A stretch of DNA of 64,000 nt, from contig NZ_JBMSEE010000002.1 in assembly GCF_049446155.1 (NCBI RefSeq), forward strand, positions 707,695 to 771,694, read 5' to 3'. A program made the translations under genes and the position numbers. This document shows, in pieces, positions 30,648-39,913 of this stretch. The first letter of the stretch is position 1. The number at the start of each line of letters is the position of its first letter. Source of the stretch: Rivibacter sp049446155. Lineage in GTDB: Bacteria > Pseudomonadota > Gammaproteobacteria > Burkholderiales > Burkholderiaceae_C. The notes below the pieces were generated by a model that had not been told where the DNA came from, did not search any database, and saw nothing but the letters and a program-made list of their open reading frames with translations.

Positions 30648-33426
30648 AGTCCGCGACGCGGGCGCGCTCCTGCTCAACCACCGCCGCCGGCGCGCGCGCG
30701 ACGAAGCTCTCGTTGCCCAGCTTGGCGTTGGCCTTGGCGATCTCGCCTTCGAGTCGCTGCACTTCCTTGCTCAGGCGCGTGCGCTCGGCCTCGAGATCGA
30801 TCTCGACCTTGAGCGCCAGGCGGGCTTCGCCTTGCACGGCGACCGGCGCGTTCGCGCTTGCCGCGGCGAACGCGACCTCGTCGACCATCACCTGCACCTC
30901 GGCGAGCTTGGCGAGCGCCTTCAGGATGGGCGCCGCTTCGCCGACGAAGGCCGCGTCGCCGATCGTCACCAGCGGCACGCGCTCGGCCGGCGACAACCCC
31001 ATCTCGCCGCGCAGGTTGCGGCAGGCGCCGACCAGGGCCTTGAGCTTGGCGACCCAGGCATCGGCGTGGGGGTCGATCTTGTCGAGCTGGGCCTGCGGAT
31101 ACGGCGCATGCGCGAGCAGCTTGCCGTCGCCTTCGACCTTGCGTTCGGCGACCACGGCCACCGTCTGCCACAGCTCTTCGGTGATGAAGGGCGTGATCGG
31201 GTGCAGCAGGCGCAGCACGGTCTCGAGCACGCGGATCAGCGTGCGGCGCGCGGCGCGCTGGCGCGCGCCGTCGCCGGTCTGCAACTGCACCTTGGCGATC
31301 TCGAGGTACCAGTCGCAGTACTCGTCCCAGACGAAGCCGTAGATCGCGTTCGCGGCGAGGTCGAGGCGGTAGTCGCCGAAGGCCTGCGCGACCGCGGCCT
31401 CGACGCGCTGCAGCTCGCTGGTGATCCAGCGGTCCGCGGGCGAGAAGTCGAGGTAGCCGCCGGGCACGCACTCCTCGGCGCCGTGCGGCTTGAAGCCGCA
31501 GTCCTGGCCCGCGCAATTCATCAGCACGAAGCGCGTCGCGTTCCAGAGCTTGTTGCAGAAGTTGCGGTAGCCCTCGCAGCGCTTGGTGTCGAAGTTGATG
31601 TTGCGGCCCAGGCTGGCGTAGCTGGCCATCGTGAAGCGCAGCGCGTCGGCGCCGTAGGCCGGCATGCCTTCAGGGAACTCCTTCTTCACGCGCGCGGCGA
31701 CCTTGGGTGCCGTTTCGGGGCGGCGCAGGCCGGTCGTGCTCTTCTTGACCAGCGTGTCGAGATCGACGCCCTGGATCAGGTCGACCGGGTCGATCACGTT
31801 GCCCTCGGACTTGCTCATCTTCTTGCCCTCGGCATCGCGCACGATGCCGTGGATGTAGACGGTCTCGAAGGGCACCTTGCCGGTGAAGTGGGTCGTCATC
31901 ATGATCATCCGGGCGACCCAGAAGAAGATGATCTCGTAGCCCGTGACCAGCACGCTCGACGGCAGGAAGGCTTTCAGCTCCGGCGTCTCGGCCGGCCAGC
32001 CCAGCGTCGAGAACGGCACCAGCGCCGACGAGTACCAGGTGTCGAGCACGTCCTCGTCGCGCGTCAGCGCGCCGGTGTAGCCGGCCGCGATGGCCTTGGC
32101 GCGCGCCTCGTCCTCGCTGCGCGCGACGAACAGCTCACCGCCGGTGCCGTACCACGCGGGAATCTGGTGACCCCACCAGAGCTGGCGCGAGATGCACCAG
32201 TCCTGGATGTTCTTCATCCACTGGTCGTAGGTGTTGACCCAGTTCTCGGGCACGAACTTCACCTGGCCCGAGCTCACCGCGTCGATCGCCTTCTGCGCGA
32301 TCGACTTGCCGTCCGGGCCCGGCTTGCTGACCGCGACGAACCACTGGTCGGTGAGCATCGGCTCGACCACCTGGCCCGTGCGCTCGCAGCGCGGCACCAT
32401 CAGCTTGTGCTTCTTCGTGTCGACCAGCAGGCCCTGGGTCTCGAGGTCGGCGACGACCTTCTTGCGCGCGACGAAGCGGTCCATCCCGCGATAGGGCTCG
32501 GGCGCGTCGTCGCTGATCTTGGCGTCCAGCGTGAGGATGCCGATCATCGGCAGGCCGTGGCGCTGGCCGACCGCGTTGTCGTTGAAATCGTGTGCCGGCG
32601 TGACCTTGACGACGCCGGTGCCGAAGGCGCGGTCGACGTAGTCGTCGGCGATCACCGGGATCTCGCGATCGGTCAGCGGCAGCTTGACCTTGCGGCCGAT
32701 CAGGTGGGCATAGCGTTCGTCTTCGGGGTGCACCATCACCGCGGTGTCGCCGAGCATGGTCTCGGGCCGCGTGGTCGCGACCACCAGCTCGCCCGAGCCG
32801 TCGGCCAGCGGGTAGCGGATGTGCCACAGGAAGCCGTCTTCCTCCTCGCTCACCACCTCGAGGTCGGACACCGCCGACTTCAGCACCGGGTCCCAGTTGA
32901 CCAGGCGCTTGCCGCGGTAGATCAGGCCCTGCTCGTAGAGCGTGCAGAAGGTGTCGGTGACGACGGTCGAGAGGTTCTCGTCCATCGTGAAGTACTCGTG
33001 GCTCCAGTCGACGCTGGCGCCGACGCGTCGCATCTGCTGGGTGATCGTGGCGCCGCTTTGCTGCTTCCACTCCCAGACCTTGGCGACGAAGTTCTTGCGC
33101 CCGAGGTCGTGGCGGTTCTGGCCTTGCTGCTGCAGCTGGCGCTCGACGACGATCTGCGTCGCGATGCCGGCGTGGTCGGTGCCTGGCACCCACAGCGTGT
33201 TGAAGCCGCGCATGCGGTGAAAGCGCGTCAACGCGTCCATGATGGTCTGGTTGAACGCGTGGCCCATGTGCAGCACGCCGGTCACGTTGGGCGGCGGCAG
33301 CTGGATCGAGAAGGCCGGCCGGGCCGGGTCGAGCGAAGGCGCAAAGGCTTTGGCGCGCTCCCACAGCGGCGCCCACTTGGCCTCGATCGGGCCGGGTTCG
33401 AAGGACTTGGCGAGTTCGGTCGTCAT
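30586..33426 (-). CDS. valS: Valyl-tRNA synthetase
   Basis: This is a 946-residue class I aminoacyl-tRNA synthetase. The HIGH-type motif is PPPNVTGVLHMGHA, the editing domain is in the middle (TTRPETMLGDTAV and GTGVVKVTPAHD), and the KMSKS loop is GKKMSKSEGN. A C-terminal coiled coil (LEGEIAKANAKLGN) is typical of ValS. Length is within the usual 880-960. The ATG has the expected MTTELAKSFEPGPIEAKW start. Confidence 0.96.
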   Translation of the reverse strand: MTTELAKSFEPGPIEAKWAPLWERAKAFAPSLDPARPAFSIQLPPPNVTGVLHMGHAFNQTIMDALTRFHRMRGFNTLWVPGTDHAGIATQIVVERQLQQQGQNRHDLGRKNFVAKVWEWKQQSGATITQQMRRVGASVDWSHEYFTMDENLSTVVTDTFCTLYEQGLIYRGKRLVNWDPVLKSAVSDLEVVSEEEDGFLWHIRYPLADGSGELVVATTRPETMLGDTAVMVHPEDERYAHLIGRKVKLPLTDREIPVIADDYVDRAFGTGVVKVTPAHDFNDNAVGQRHGLPMIGILTLDAKISDDAPEPYRGMDRFVARKKVVADLETQGLLVDTKKHKLMVPRCERTGQVVEPMLTDQWFVAVSKPGPDGKSIAQKAIDAVSSGQVKFVPENWVNTYDQWMKNIQDWCISRQLWWGHQIPAWYGTGGELFVARSEDEARAKAIAAGYTGALTRDEDVLDTWYSSALVPFSTLGWPAETPELKAFLPSSVLVTGYEIIFFWVARMIMMTTHFTGKVPFETVYIHGIVRDAEGKKMSKSEGNVIDPVDLIQGVDLDTLVKKSTTGLRRPETAPKVAARVKKEFPEGMPAYGADALRFTMASYASLGRNINFDTKRCEGYRNFCNKLWNATRFVLMNCAGQDCGFKPHGAEECVPGGYLDFSPADRWITSELQRVEAAVAQAFGDYRLDLAANAIYGFVWDEYCDWYLEIAKVQLQTGDGARQRAARRTLIRVLETVLRLLHPITPFITEELWQTVAVVAERKVEGDGKLLAHAPYPQAQLDKIDPHADAWVAKLKALVGACRNLRGEMGLSPAERVPLVTIGDAAFVGEAAPILKALAKLAEVQVMVDEVAFAAASANAPVAVQGEARLALKVEIDLEAERTRLSKEVQRLEGEIAKANAKLGNESFVARAPAAVVEQERARVADFSATLARVRSQLSRLAPPAG

Positions 33427-33509
33427 GGCGGGCTCGGAAACGGCGCGGCGCCCCGGAGGGCGCCGCGGATGCTCGATTTTACGGGCCGCCTATCGGCCTC
33501 GGAGCCGAC

Positions 33510-34439
33510 TCAGAGGGAGTAGCCCAGGACCATCGCGACGCCGGCTTCCTTGGTCGGCCGCGCGATGCTGTCGCGCGTCAGGCGCGACATCGGCACCTTG
33601 AAGCTCTTGCTGTCGAACCACTTGTCGTACAGCTTTTGCACCTCGCCGGACTGGAACAGCCCGACGAGGGTGCGGTCGACGATCGCCAGCAGCGCGCCAT
33701 CGCTCTTGCGCGCCATGATGCCGTAGGGCTCGACCGACAGCGGGCTGCCGGTGACCGTCATGTCGGCATCGGCCGACTGCGCAGTGATCTGGCCCATCAG
33801 CAGCACGTCGTCGTGCACGAACGCGGCGGCCTTGCCTTCGCGAACGGCCTTGAACGCCTCGGCGTTGTTCGGGTACTGCACCAGGTTGACCTTGAAGCCG
33901 CCCGACTGCTGCATCTGGTTGAACAGCTTCTCGGACGTCGTGCCCTTGCTCAGCGCAATCGTGCGGCCCTCGAGCGCGGACAGCGAGTCGAACGCCGCGT
34001 CCTTGCGCACCGCGAAGCGCGCGCCGGCGACGAAGTAGGTGTTGCTGAACGCGACCTTCTCCTGGCGCGCCTTGGTGTTGGTCGACGAGCCGCACTCGAG
34101 GTCGATGTCGCCGGACTCCAGCTTCGGAATGCGCTCGGCGCCGCTGACGACGACGTACTCGACCTTGATGTCAGGCAGCTTGAGTTCGGCCTTCACCGCG
34201 TCGACGGCCTTCAGGCACAGGTCGACCGCGTAGCCGGCCGGCTGCTTCTTCTCGTCGAGGTAGGAGAAGGGCCGCGAGACCTCGCGCACGCCGAGGCGAA
34301 TGACGCGCTGCTCCTTGATGCGCGCGAGCGTCGGGTCGAGGGCAGGCGCGGCCTGGGGAGACGGAGCGGCGAGGGTCACGCCGGCCAGCAGCGCGAGGGC
34401 GGGTGGCACCGCGCGCAACGAGGAGCTCAGGAACTTCAC
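33510..34439 (-). CDS. Amino-acid ABC transporter substrate-binding protein
   Basis: This is a 309-residue periplasmic binding protein with a GTG start and a signal peptide (AVPPALALLAGVTLAAP). It has type II binding-protein features: VIRLGVREVSRPFSY near the start of the mature part, DLECGSSTNTKARQ, and the C-terminal VQKLYDKWF. This set is closest to glutamate/aspartate-type GltI proteins. Permease and ATPase genes are not adjacent, so it may work with transporter subunits encoded elsewhere. Confidence 0.85.
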   Translation of the reverse strand: MKFLSSSLRAVPPALALLAGVTLAAPSPQAAPALDPTLARIKEQRVIRLGVREVSRPFSYLDEKKQPAGYAVDLCLKAVDAVKAELKLPDIKVEYVVVSGAERIPKLESGDIDLECGSSTNTKARQEKVAFSNTYFVAGARFAVRKDAAFDSLSALEGRTIALSKGTTSEKLFNQMQQSGGFKVNLVQYPNNAEAFKAVREGKAAAFVHDDVLLMGQITAQSADADMTVTGSPLSVEPYGIMARKSDGALLAIVDRTLVGLFQSGEVQKLYDKWFDSKSFKVPMSRLTRDSIARPTKEAGVAMVLGYSL

Positions 34440-34560
34440 TTGAACGGACTCGTGGAAAACGACCCGCGATGCTAAGTGCTAACCCTAGTTCCACCGGCTC
34501 CAGGGGTAGCGCCGGCGCGTGAGATTTGCACGCCGACGCGACGCAGCGCGCGAGCCCTGG

Positions 34561-35538
34561 CTACATGAACAGGTGCTCGCCGGCGTTCTCGCCGCCAAGG
34601 ATCACGTAGTTCACCTTCTTCAGGTCGGCCAGCTGCGTGCCGCCGGCATAGCTGATCGAGCTCTGCAGATCCTCGCGCATCTCGCGCAGCGTCTCGGGCA
34701 GCGTGCCCTTGACCGGCTCGAGGATGCGCTTGCCCTCGACGTGCTTGTACTCGCCCTTGTTGAAGTCCGAGGCGCTGCCGTAGTACTCCTTGTAGAGCTT
34801 GCCGTCGACCTCGACCGTCTGCCCCGGCGACTCCTCGTGGCCGGCGAACAGCGAGCCGACCATCACCATCGCGGCGCCGAAGCGAACGCTCTTGGCGATG
34901 TCGCCGTGATGGCGGATGCCGCCGTCGGCAATGATGGGCTTGGTGGCCACGCGAGCGCACCACTTCAGCGCCGAGAGCTGCCAGCCGCCGGTGCCGAAGC
35001 CGGTCTTCAGGCGCGTGATGCAGACCTTGCCGGGGCCGATGCCGACCTTGGTTGCGTCGGCGCCCCAGTTCTCGAGATCGATCACCGCCTCCGGCGTGCC
35101 GACGTTGCCGGCGATCACGAAGGCCTGCGGCAGCTTGCGCTTGATGTGCTCGATCATGCGGCGCACGCTCTCGGCGTGGCCGTGCGCGATGTCGATGGTG
35201 ATGTAGTCGGCACCCACGCCCTCGGCCGCGAGGCGGTCGATCACCACGGTGTCGGCGGCCTTGACGCCCGAGCTGATCGAGACGAACAGCCCTCGCTCGC
35301 GCATGCGCTTGGCAAAGGCCAGGTTGTCGAGGTCGAAGCGGTGCATCACGTAGAAGTGGCCGGTCTCGGCCAGCATCTGCGCGATCGGCTCGTCGAGCAC
35401 GGTCTTCATGTTGGCCGGCACCACCGGCAGCTTGAAGCGCCGACCGCCGAACTCGACCGAGGTGTCGCACTCGCTGCGGCTGTCGACGCGGCACTTGCGT
35501 GGCAACAGCAGGATGTTGTCGTAGTCGAAGATTTCCAT
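34561..35538 (-). CDS. guaC: GMP reductase
   Basis: This is a 325-residue enzyme that reduces GMP to IMP with NADPH in purine salvage. The TIM-barrel IMPDH/GMPR family features are RKCRVDSRSECDTSV near the N-terminus, the catalytic Cys (about residue 173) in GIGPGKVCITR, and GYLL-type phosphate loops such as IADGGIRHHGDIAKS. There is no CBS domain, which distinguishes GMPR from IMPDH. The ATG at 35538 gives the family start MEIFDYDN; an upstream in-frame ATG adds only five residues. Confidence 0.93.
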   Translation of the reverse strand: MEIFDYDNILLLPRKCRVDSRSECDTSVEFGGRRFKLPVVPANMKTVLDEPIAQMLAETGHFYVMHRFDLDNLAFAKRMRERGLFVSISSGVKAADTVVIDRLAAEGVGADYITIDIAHGHAESVRRMIEHIKRKLPQAFVIAGNVGTPEAVIDLENWGADATKVGIGPGKVCITRLKTGFGTGGWQLSALKWCARVATKPIIADGGIRHHGDIAKSVRFGAAMVMVGSLFAGHEESPGQTVEVDGKLYKEYYGSASDFNKGEYKHVEGKRILEPVKGTLPETLREMREDLQSSISYAGGTQLADLKKVNYVILGGENAGEHLFM

Positions 35539-35699
35539 GAGCGGTCTCGTCAATGCGAGCCGCCGCGGCAGCGTGCGGGGCGGCTCGTGCAGGGGTGCTC
35601 GGCGTTGAACGCAGTGCCGCGCAAGGGCTGCGAGCGCTTGACTTGACGTATGCCCGGTCGTCCGGCGTGGACCCGCATGTCATGCGGGGGCCGGAAACG

Positions 35700-35729
35700 A
35701 AAAACCGGGCGCCAAAATTTGGGCCCGGT
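35700..35729 (-). terminator. Terminator of the reverse-strand gene pair upstream of guaC
   Basis: ACCGGGC (35704-35710) pairs with GCCCGGT (35723-35729) around an A/T-rich inner part that can pair further, and five T follow on the reverse strand (35704-35700). It lies downstream of the exported protein gene and upstream of the guaC start. Confidence 0.72.
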
Positions 35730-35757
35730 GGCTGATTCTACGCCGGCATGTCGGCGC

Positions 35758-36456
35758 TCAAGGCACCGCCGGACAAGCCACCGACGGGCTTGCGGAGATC
35801 GCGATCACGCGCTGCTCGCCGCGTTCGACCCAGCCCACGGCGGCCAGCCGCTCGGGCTTGGCGGTCTCGGGCAGGCGGATCGCGCGGAAGTGCTCGACCG
35901 GCGCGCCGACACGCAAGCCGTCGAGCGACAGCGGTCCGACCTGCGCGCGCACGAGCTGGCGGTCGACCGGGCTGCCTTCCTCGCCGGCCGGCACGCGCTC
36001 GACCAGCGCCATGTAGCCGGCGATGCCGTTCGGAAGCGCCCCGCCGCTGGTGCGCGCGACGAGGCGCAGCGCGACGTAGCCGTTGACCACCGGGCCGTCG
36101 GAGACCTCGAGCCGCAAGGCGCTGCTGCGCCGCGGCAGCGGACGCGCGACGCTCAGCGCCTCGTCCGGCGGCAGTGCGCCGGCCCCGGCGACGCGTTCGC
36201 GCGCCTCCGCCACGGCGGCCGCGGCCAGCGGCGCGGCGTCGCCGGCGGCGCTGGGGACGATCCAGTCCATCGCGAAGACGCGTTCGCGCGGCGACAGGGT
36301 CGAGCCGGGGCTCGGCGGTGCCGCGGTCCAGCAGCGCTCGCAGTCGGCCGGCACGAAGCGCTCGAGCACCATCGTCGGCGCGGGCGGCGGACAGAACGAC
36401 CAGGCCGGCATGGCGGCGGTCAGCGACAGCGCGGTGGCAATCAGGCGTCGGTGCAT
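35758..36456 (-). CDS. Exported thioredoxin-fold-like protein (DUF1223-type, tentative)
   Basis: This is a 232-residue protein with a signal peptide (LIATALSLTAAMPAWS). The mature start FCPPPAPTMVLERFVPADCERCW has a CERC pair in the position where DUF1223 proteins carry their CSSC motif after an ELFTS strand. The rest is beta-rich with Ala-rich helices and no further recognised motif. It would be periplasmic. The gene is followed by a strong terminator and lies nine bases downstream of the amidase gene, so the two may share a transcript. The family link is weak. Confidence 0.5.
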   Translation of the reverse strand: MHRRLIATALSLTAAMPAWSFCPPPAPTMVLERFVPADCERCWTAAPPSPGSTLSPRERVFAMDWIVPSAAGDAAPLAAAAVAEARERVAGAGALPPDEALSVARPLPRRSSALRLEVSDGPVVNGYVALRLVARTSGGALPNGIAGYMALVERVPAGEEGSPVDRQLVRAQVGPLSLDGLRVGAPVEHFRAIRLPETAKPERLAAVGWVERGEQRVIAISASPSVACPAVP

Positions 36457-36466
36457 CGGGTGCGGC

Positions 36467-37279
36467 TCAGTTGTTTGAAGTTCGATGTTTGCGCTCGCGC
36501 GCGGCATCGAGGAAGTCCTGCAGGATCGGCTCGCCGTCGAGCTGGCCGGGGTGGAATTGGCGCTGGGCCATGAACTCGGGGTGCCATTGCATGCCGAACA
36601 CGTAGCTCGGGCCGCGCCAGCGCACCGCCTCGACGATGCCGTCGGGCACGCCCAGTGCCTCGATCGCGAGGTCCTTGCCGAGCGTCTTGATTGCCTGGTG
36701 GTGGATCGAGTTGATCTCGGCCCGCGTCGTGCCGTCATAGAGCTGCGCGAGGCGGCTGTCCGGCACCAGGTTGACCGGATGGAACTGCTGGTCGTAGCGC
36801 ACCAGGTCGCGATGCGCGATCGCCTCGGGCACCTGGGTCGCGATGTCCTGGTAGAGCGTGCCGCCGAGCGCGACGTTGATCAGCTGGCAGCCCCGGCAGA
36901 TGCCCAGCACCGGCTTGCCCGCCGCGACGAAGGCGCGGAACAGGCCGATCTCGTAACGGTCCCGCACGCGATCGCCGGACCAGTCGGGGTGCAGCGGCTC
37001 CTCGCCGTAGGTCTGCGGTGCGACGTCGTTGCCGCCTTGCAGCACCAGCGCGTCGAGGTGGCGCGCGTAATCGGTCAGGCGCACCTCGCCGGGGCGGATC
37101 AGGCCTTCGCTCTCGATCGCCGGGATCATCATCGGCAGCACGCCGCGGCGCAGCACCCAGTGCGCGACCGACTGTTCAAGGTAGTGCAGCGTCTTCGTGA
37201 AGATGCCGCTGGTGTCGGCCACCGGTTCGCCGGGGTGGTAGATGCGCGCGGAGATTCCGATGAGCAGCGCGTCGGGCAT
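36467..37279 (-). CDS. Class I glutamine amidotransferase, PuuD-like
   Basis: This is a 270-residue peptidase C26 protein, like gamma-glutamyl-gamma-aminobutyrate hydrolase. The nucleophile Cys is in GICRGCQLIN, the oxyanion and binding segment is LVLQGGNDVAP, and the His-Glu pair is in MQWHPEF near the end. Such enzymes release the gamma-glutamyl group in polyamine breakdown. The rest of a putrescine pathway is not seen here, so the substrate is inferred. A TTG two codons upstream is possible, but the ATG at 37279 was chosen. Confidence 0.85.
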   Translation of the reverse strand: MPDALLIGISARIYHPGEPVADTSGIFTKTLHYLEQSVAHWVLRRGVLPMMIPAIESEGLIRPGEVRLTDYARHLDALVLQGGNDVAPQTYGEEPLHPDWSGDRVRDRYEIGLFRAFVAAGKPVLGICRGCQLINVALGGTLYQDIATQVPEAIAHRDLVRYDQQFHPVNLVPDSRLAQLYDGTTRAEINSIHHQAIKTLGKDLAIEALGVPDGIVEAVRWRGPSYVFGMQWHPEFMAQRQFHPGQLDGEPILQDFLDAARERKHRTSNN

Positions 37280-37353
37280 GGCCAAAGGATAGTCCCGCCG
37301 TGCCCGCCGCAGGGCCGAAGGGCCTTGAAGAGGGGGCTTCTTAAAATGCTGCG

Positions 37354-39783
37354 ATGCAGCTCCCCTTCGACGACGAGACCGCGGCGCCCTCGAGCGACGG
37401 CAACGCCCGATTGCTCCAGAACCTGAACCCCGAGCAGCTCGCGGCCGTCACGCTGCCGCCGGGCCATGCGCTGATCCTCGCCGGCGCGGGATCGGGCAAG
37501 ACGCGCGTGCTGACCACGCGCATCGCGTGGCTGATCCAGACCGGCCAGGTCTCGCCGGCCGGCGTGCTGGCCGTGACCTTCACGAACAAGGCCGCGAAGG
37601 AGATGCTTACGCGGCTTTCCACGATGCTGCCGGTCAACGTGCGCGGCATGTGGATCGGCACCTTCCACGGCCTGTGCAACCGCTTCCTGCGCGCGCACTG
37701 GAAACTGGCCGCGCTGCCGCAGGGCTTCCAGATCCTCGACGCGCAAGACAGCGTCTCGGCGGTCAAGCGCGTCATCAAGGCGATGAACCTCGACGAGGAG
37801 CGCTTCGTGCCCAAGCAGGCCGCGTGGTTCATCGCCGGCAGCAAGGAGGAGGGGCTGCGGCCCAAGGACATCGCCGTGCGCGACGAGCAGACGCGCACGC
37901 TGCAGCAGATCTACCAGGCCTACGAAGACCAGTGCCAGCGCGAAGGCGTGGTCGACTTCGCCGAGCTGATGCTGCGCGTCTACGAGCTGCTGCGCGACCA
38001 TGCCGACCTGCGCGCGCACTACCAGCGGCGCTTTCGGCACATCCTTGTCGACGAGTTCCAGGACACCAACCGGCTGCAATACGCGTGGCTGAAGATGTTC
38101 GCCGCGCCGGCCGGCGCGCCCGGCGGCAACTCGGTGTTCGCGGTCGGTGACGACGACCAGAGCATCTACGCGTTTCGCGGTGCCCAGGTCGGCAACATGG
38201 CCGACTTCGAGCGCGAGTTCCGCGTGCCGCAGGTGATCAAGCTCGAGCGCAACTATCGTTCGTTCGGCAACATCCTCGACGCGGCCAACCAGCTCATCAG
38301 CCAGAACACGCGCCGGCTCGGCAAGGACTTGCGCACCGACGCCGGCCCGGGCGAGCCGGTGCGCGTGTTCGAGGCCACCAGCGATTTCGGCGAGGCCCAG
38401 TGGCTGCTCGACGAGGTGCGACAGCTGCACCGCGAAGGCTCGGCGCGCAGCGAGATCGCCGTGCTCTATCGCAGCAACGCGCAGAGCCGCGTGATCGAAA
38501 GCGCGCTGTTCAATGCCGGCATCCCCTACCGCGTCTACGGCGGCCTGCGCTTCTTCGAGCGCGCCGAGATCAAGCATGCGCTGGCCTACCTGCGCCTGAT
38601 CGAGAACCCGAACGACGACACCAGCTTCCTGCGCGTGGTGAACTTCCCTGCGCGCGGCATCGGCGCGCGCACCGTCGAGCAGCTGCAGGATGCCGCGCGC
38701 GCGAGCGGGCGCAGCCTGTGGCAGAGCACCGCGTCGGTCACCGGCGCGGGCGGCACGCGCATGCAGGGCTTCGTCGCGCTCGTCGAGGCGATGCGCGAGG
38801 CCACGCGCGGGCTCACGCTGCGCGAGATCATCGACCACATGCTCGAGGCCTCGGGCCTGCGCGAGTTCTACCGCGCCGAGAAGGAGGGCGCCGAGCGGCT
38901 CGAGAACCTCGACGAACTCGTCAACGCCGCCGAGGCCTTCGTCACGCAGGAAGGGTTCGGGCGCGACGCGGTCGCGCTGCCGGTCGACGAACTGGGCGGC
39001 GAAGCCACCGAGCCGCGGTTCGCGCCCGGCGACATCGCGCCCGGATCGCCGCCGGCGCCAGCCGCGGTCGAGCTCGCGCCGGACGCCGAGACCGGCGAGA
39101 TCGTCTCGCCCCTGGCGGCCTTTCTGACGCACGCGGCGCTGGAAGCCGGCGACAACCAGGCCCAGGCGGGGCAGGACGCCGTGCAGCTGATGACGGTGCA
39201 CGCGGCCAAGGGACTCGAGTTCGACCAGGTCTTCATCACCGGCCTCGAGGAAGGCCTGTTCCCGAACGAGCGCGCGCTGTCGGATACCGATGGGCTGGAA
39301 GAAGAGCGCCGGCTGATGTACGTGGCGATCACGCGCGCGCGCAAGCGCCTGTACCTGAGCTTCAGCCAGACGCGCCTGCTGCACGGCCAGACCCGCTACA
39401 ACCTCAAGAGCCGCTTCTTCGACGAGCTGCCCGAGCACACGCTCAAGTGGCTCACGCCCAAGGCGCAGGCCTTCGGCTCGGGCTTTGCGCGCGATTACCA
39501 GCAGGCCTGGCAGCGCGGCAGCGGGCTGGGCTCGGTGGTCGGCGCCGGTCGCGTCGACGCGCCGCCGTCTTGGCACGGCGCGGCGCCCAAGACCCGCGAG
39601 GCGACGTCGTCGTCGGGCCAGAGCCTGCGCGTGGGCAAGAGCGTGTTCCACACCAAGTTCGGCGAGGGCGTGATCGTCACGCTCGAAGGCAGCGGGCCCG
39701 AGGCGCGCGCGCAGATCAACTTCGGCCGTCATGGCATGAAGTGGCTGGCGCTGGGCGTGGCCAAGCTGACGCCCATCGACTGA
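37354..39783 (+). CDS. uvrD: UvrD-family DNA helicase
   Basis: This is an 809-residue superfamily 1A 3'-5' helicase that acts in nucleotide-excision and mismatch repair. The Walker A motif is AGAGSGKT at residues 43-50, motif II is DEFQDT, motif III-type GDDDQSIYAFRGA, motif IV EIKHALAYLR and motif VI VAITRARKRLYLS. It has a Pro/Ala-rich insert around residue 560-590 and a UvrD-like C-terminal FGEGVIV tail that binds RNA polymerase in relatives. Length is slightly above the usual 720-780. Confidence 0.93.
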   Translation: MQLPFDDETAAPSSDGNARLLQNLNPEQLAAVTLPPGHALILAGAGSGKTRVLTTRIAWLIQTGQVSPAGVLAVTFTNKAAKEMLTRLSTMLPVNVRGMWIGTFHGLCNRFLRAHWKLAALPQGFQILDAQDSVSAVKRVIKAMNLDEERFVPKQAAWFIAGSKEEGLRPKDIAVRDEQTRTLQQIYQAYEDQCQREGVVDFAELMLRVYELLRDHADLRAHYQRRFRHILVDEFQDTNRLQYAWLKMFAAPAGAPGGNSVFAVGDDDQSIYAFRGAQVGNMADFEREFRVPQVIKLERNYRSFGNILDAANQLISQNTRRLGKDLRTDAGPGEPVRVFEATSDFGEAQWLLDEVRQLHREGSARSEIAVLYRSNAQSRVIESALFNAGIPYRVYGGLRFFERAEIKHALAYLRLIENPNDDTSFLRVVNFPARGIGARTVEQLQDAARASGRSLWQSTASVTGAGGTRMQGFVALVEAMREATRGLTLREIIDHMLEASGLREFYRAEKEGAERLENLDELVNAAEAFVTQEGFGRDAVALPVDELGGEATEPRFAPGDIAPGSPPAPAAVELAPDAETGEIVSPLAAFLTHAALEAGDNQAQAGQDAVQLMTVHAAKGLEFDQVFITGLEEGLFPNERALSDTDGLEEERRLMYVAITRARKRLYLSFSQTRLLHGQTRYNLKSRFFDELPEHTLKWLTPKAQAFGSGFARDYQQAWQRGSGLGSVVGAGRVDAPPSWHGAAPKTREATSSSGQSLRVGKSVFHTKFGEGVIVTLEGSGPEARAQINFGRHGMKWLALGVAKLTPID

Positions 39784-39798
39784 GCCTGCGTGCGCGGG

Positions 39799-39838
39799 CT
39801 GTCACGCGCCTGTCACGCTGCTTTCACGGCCGGTTCAT
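39799..39838 (+). promoter_or_regulatory. Pho box upstream of phoX
   Basis: CTGTCAC, CTGTCAC, CTTTCAC and GGTTCAT recur exactly every 11 bases (starting at 39799, 39810, 39821 and 39832). This is the PhoB binding pattern, two consecutive Pho boxes, 75 bases upstream of the phosphatase start. It predicts induction under phosphate limitation. Confidence 0.85.
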
Positions 39839-39913
39839 CCGCGCTGCCTAACGTGCGCGGGCTTCGCGGGCTGCTGGCCCGCGTCCCCGCCACTTCAAAG
39901 CAGCAAGGACACC

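Noticed and set aside
35671..35688. CCCGCATG-CATGCGGG palindrome upstream of guaC
   Set aside because: The loop is too small for an RNA hairpin and there is no related copy. It may be chance in GC-rich DNA.
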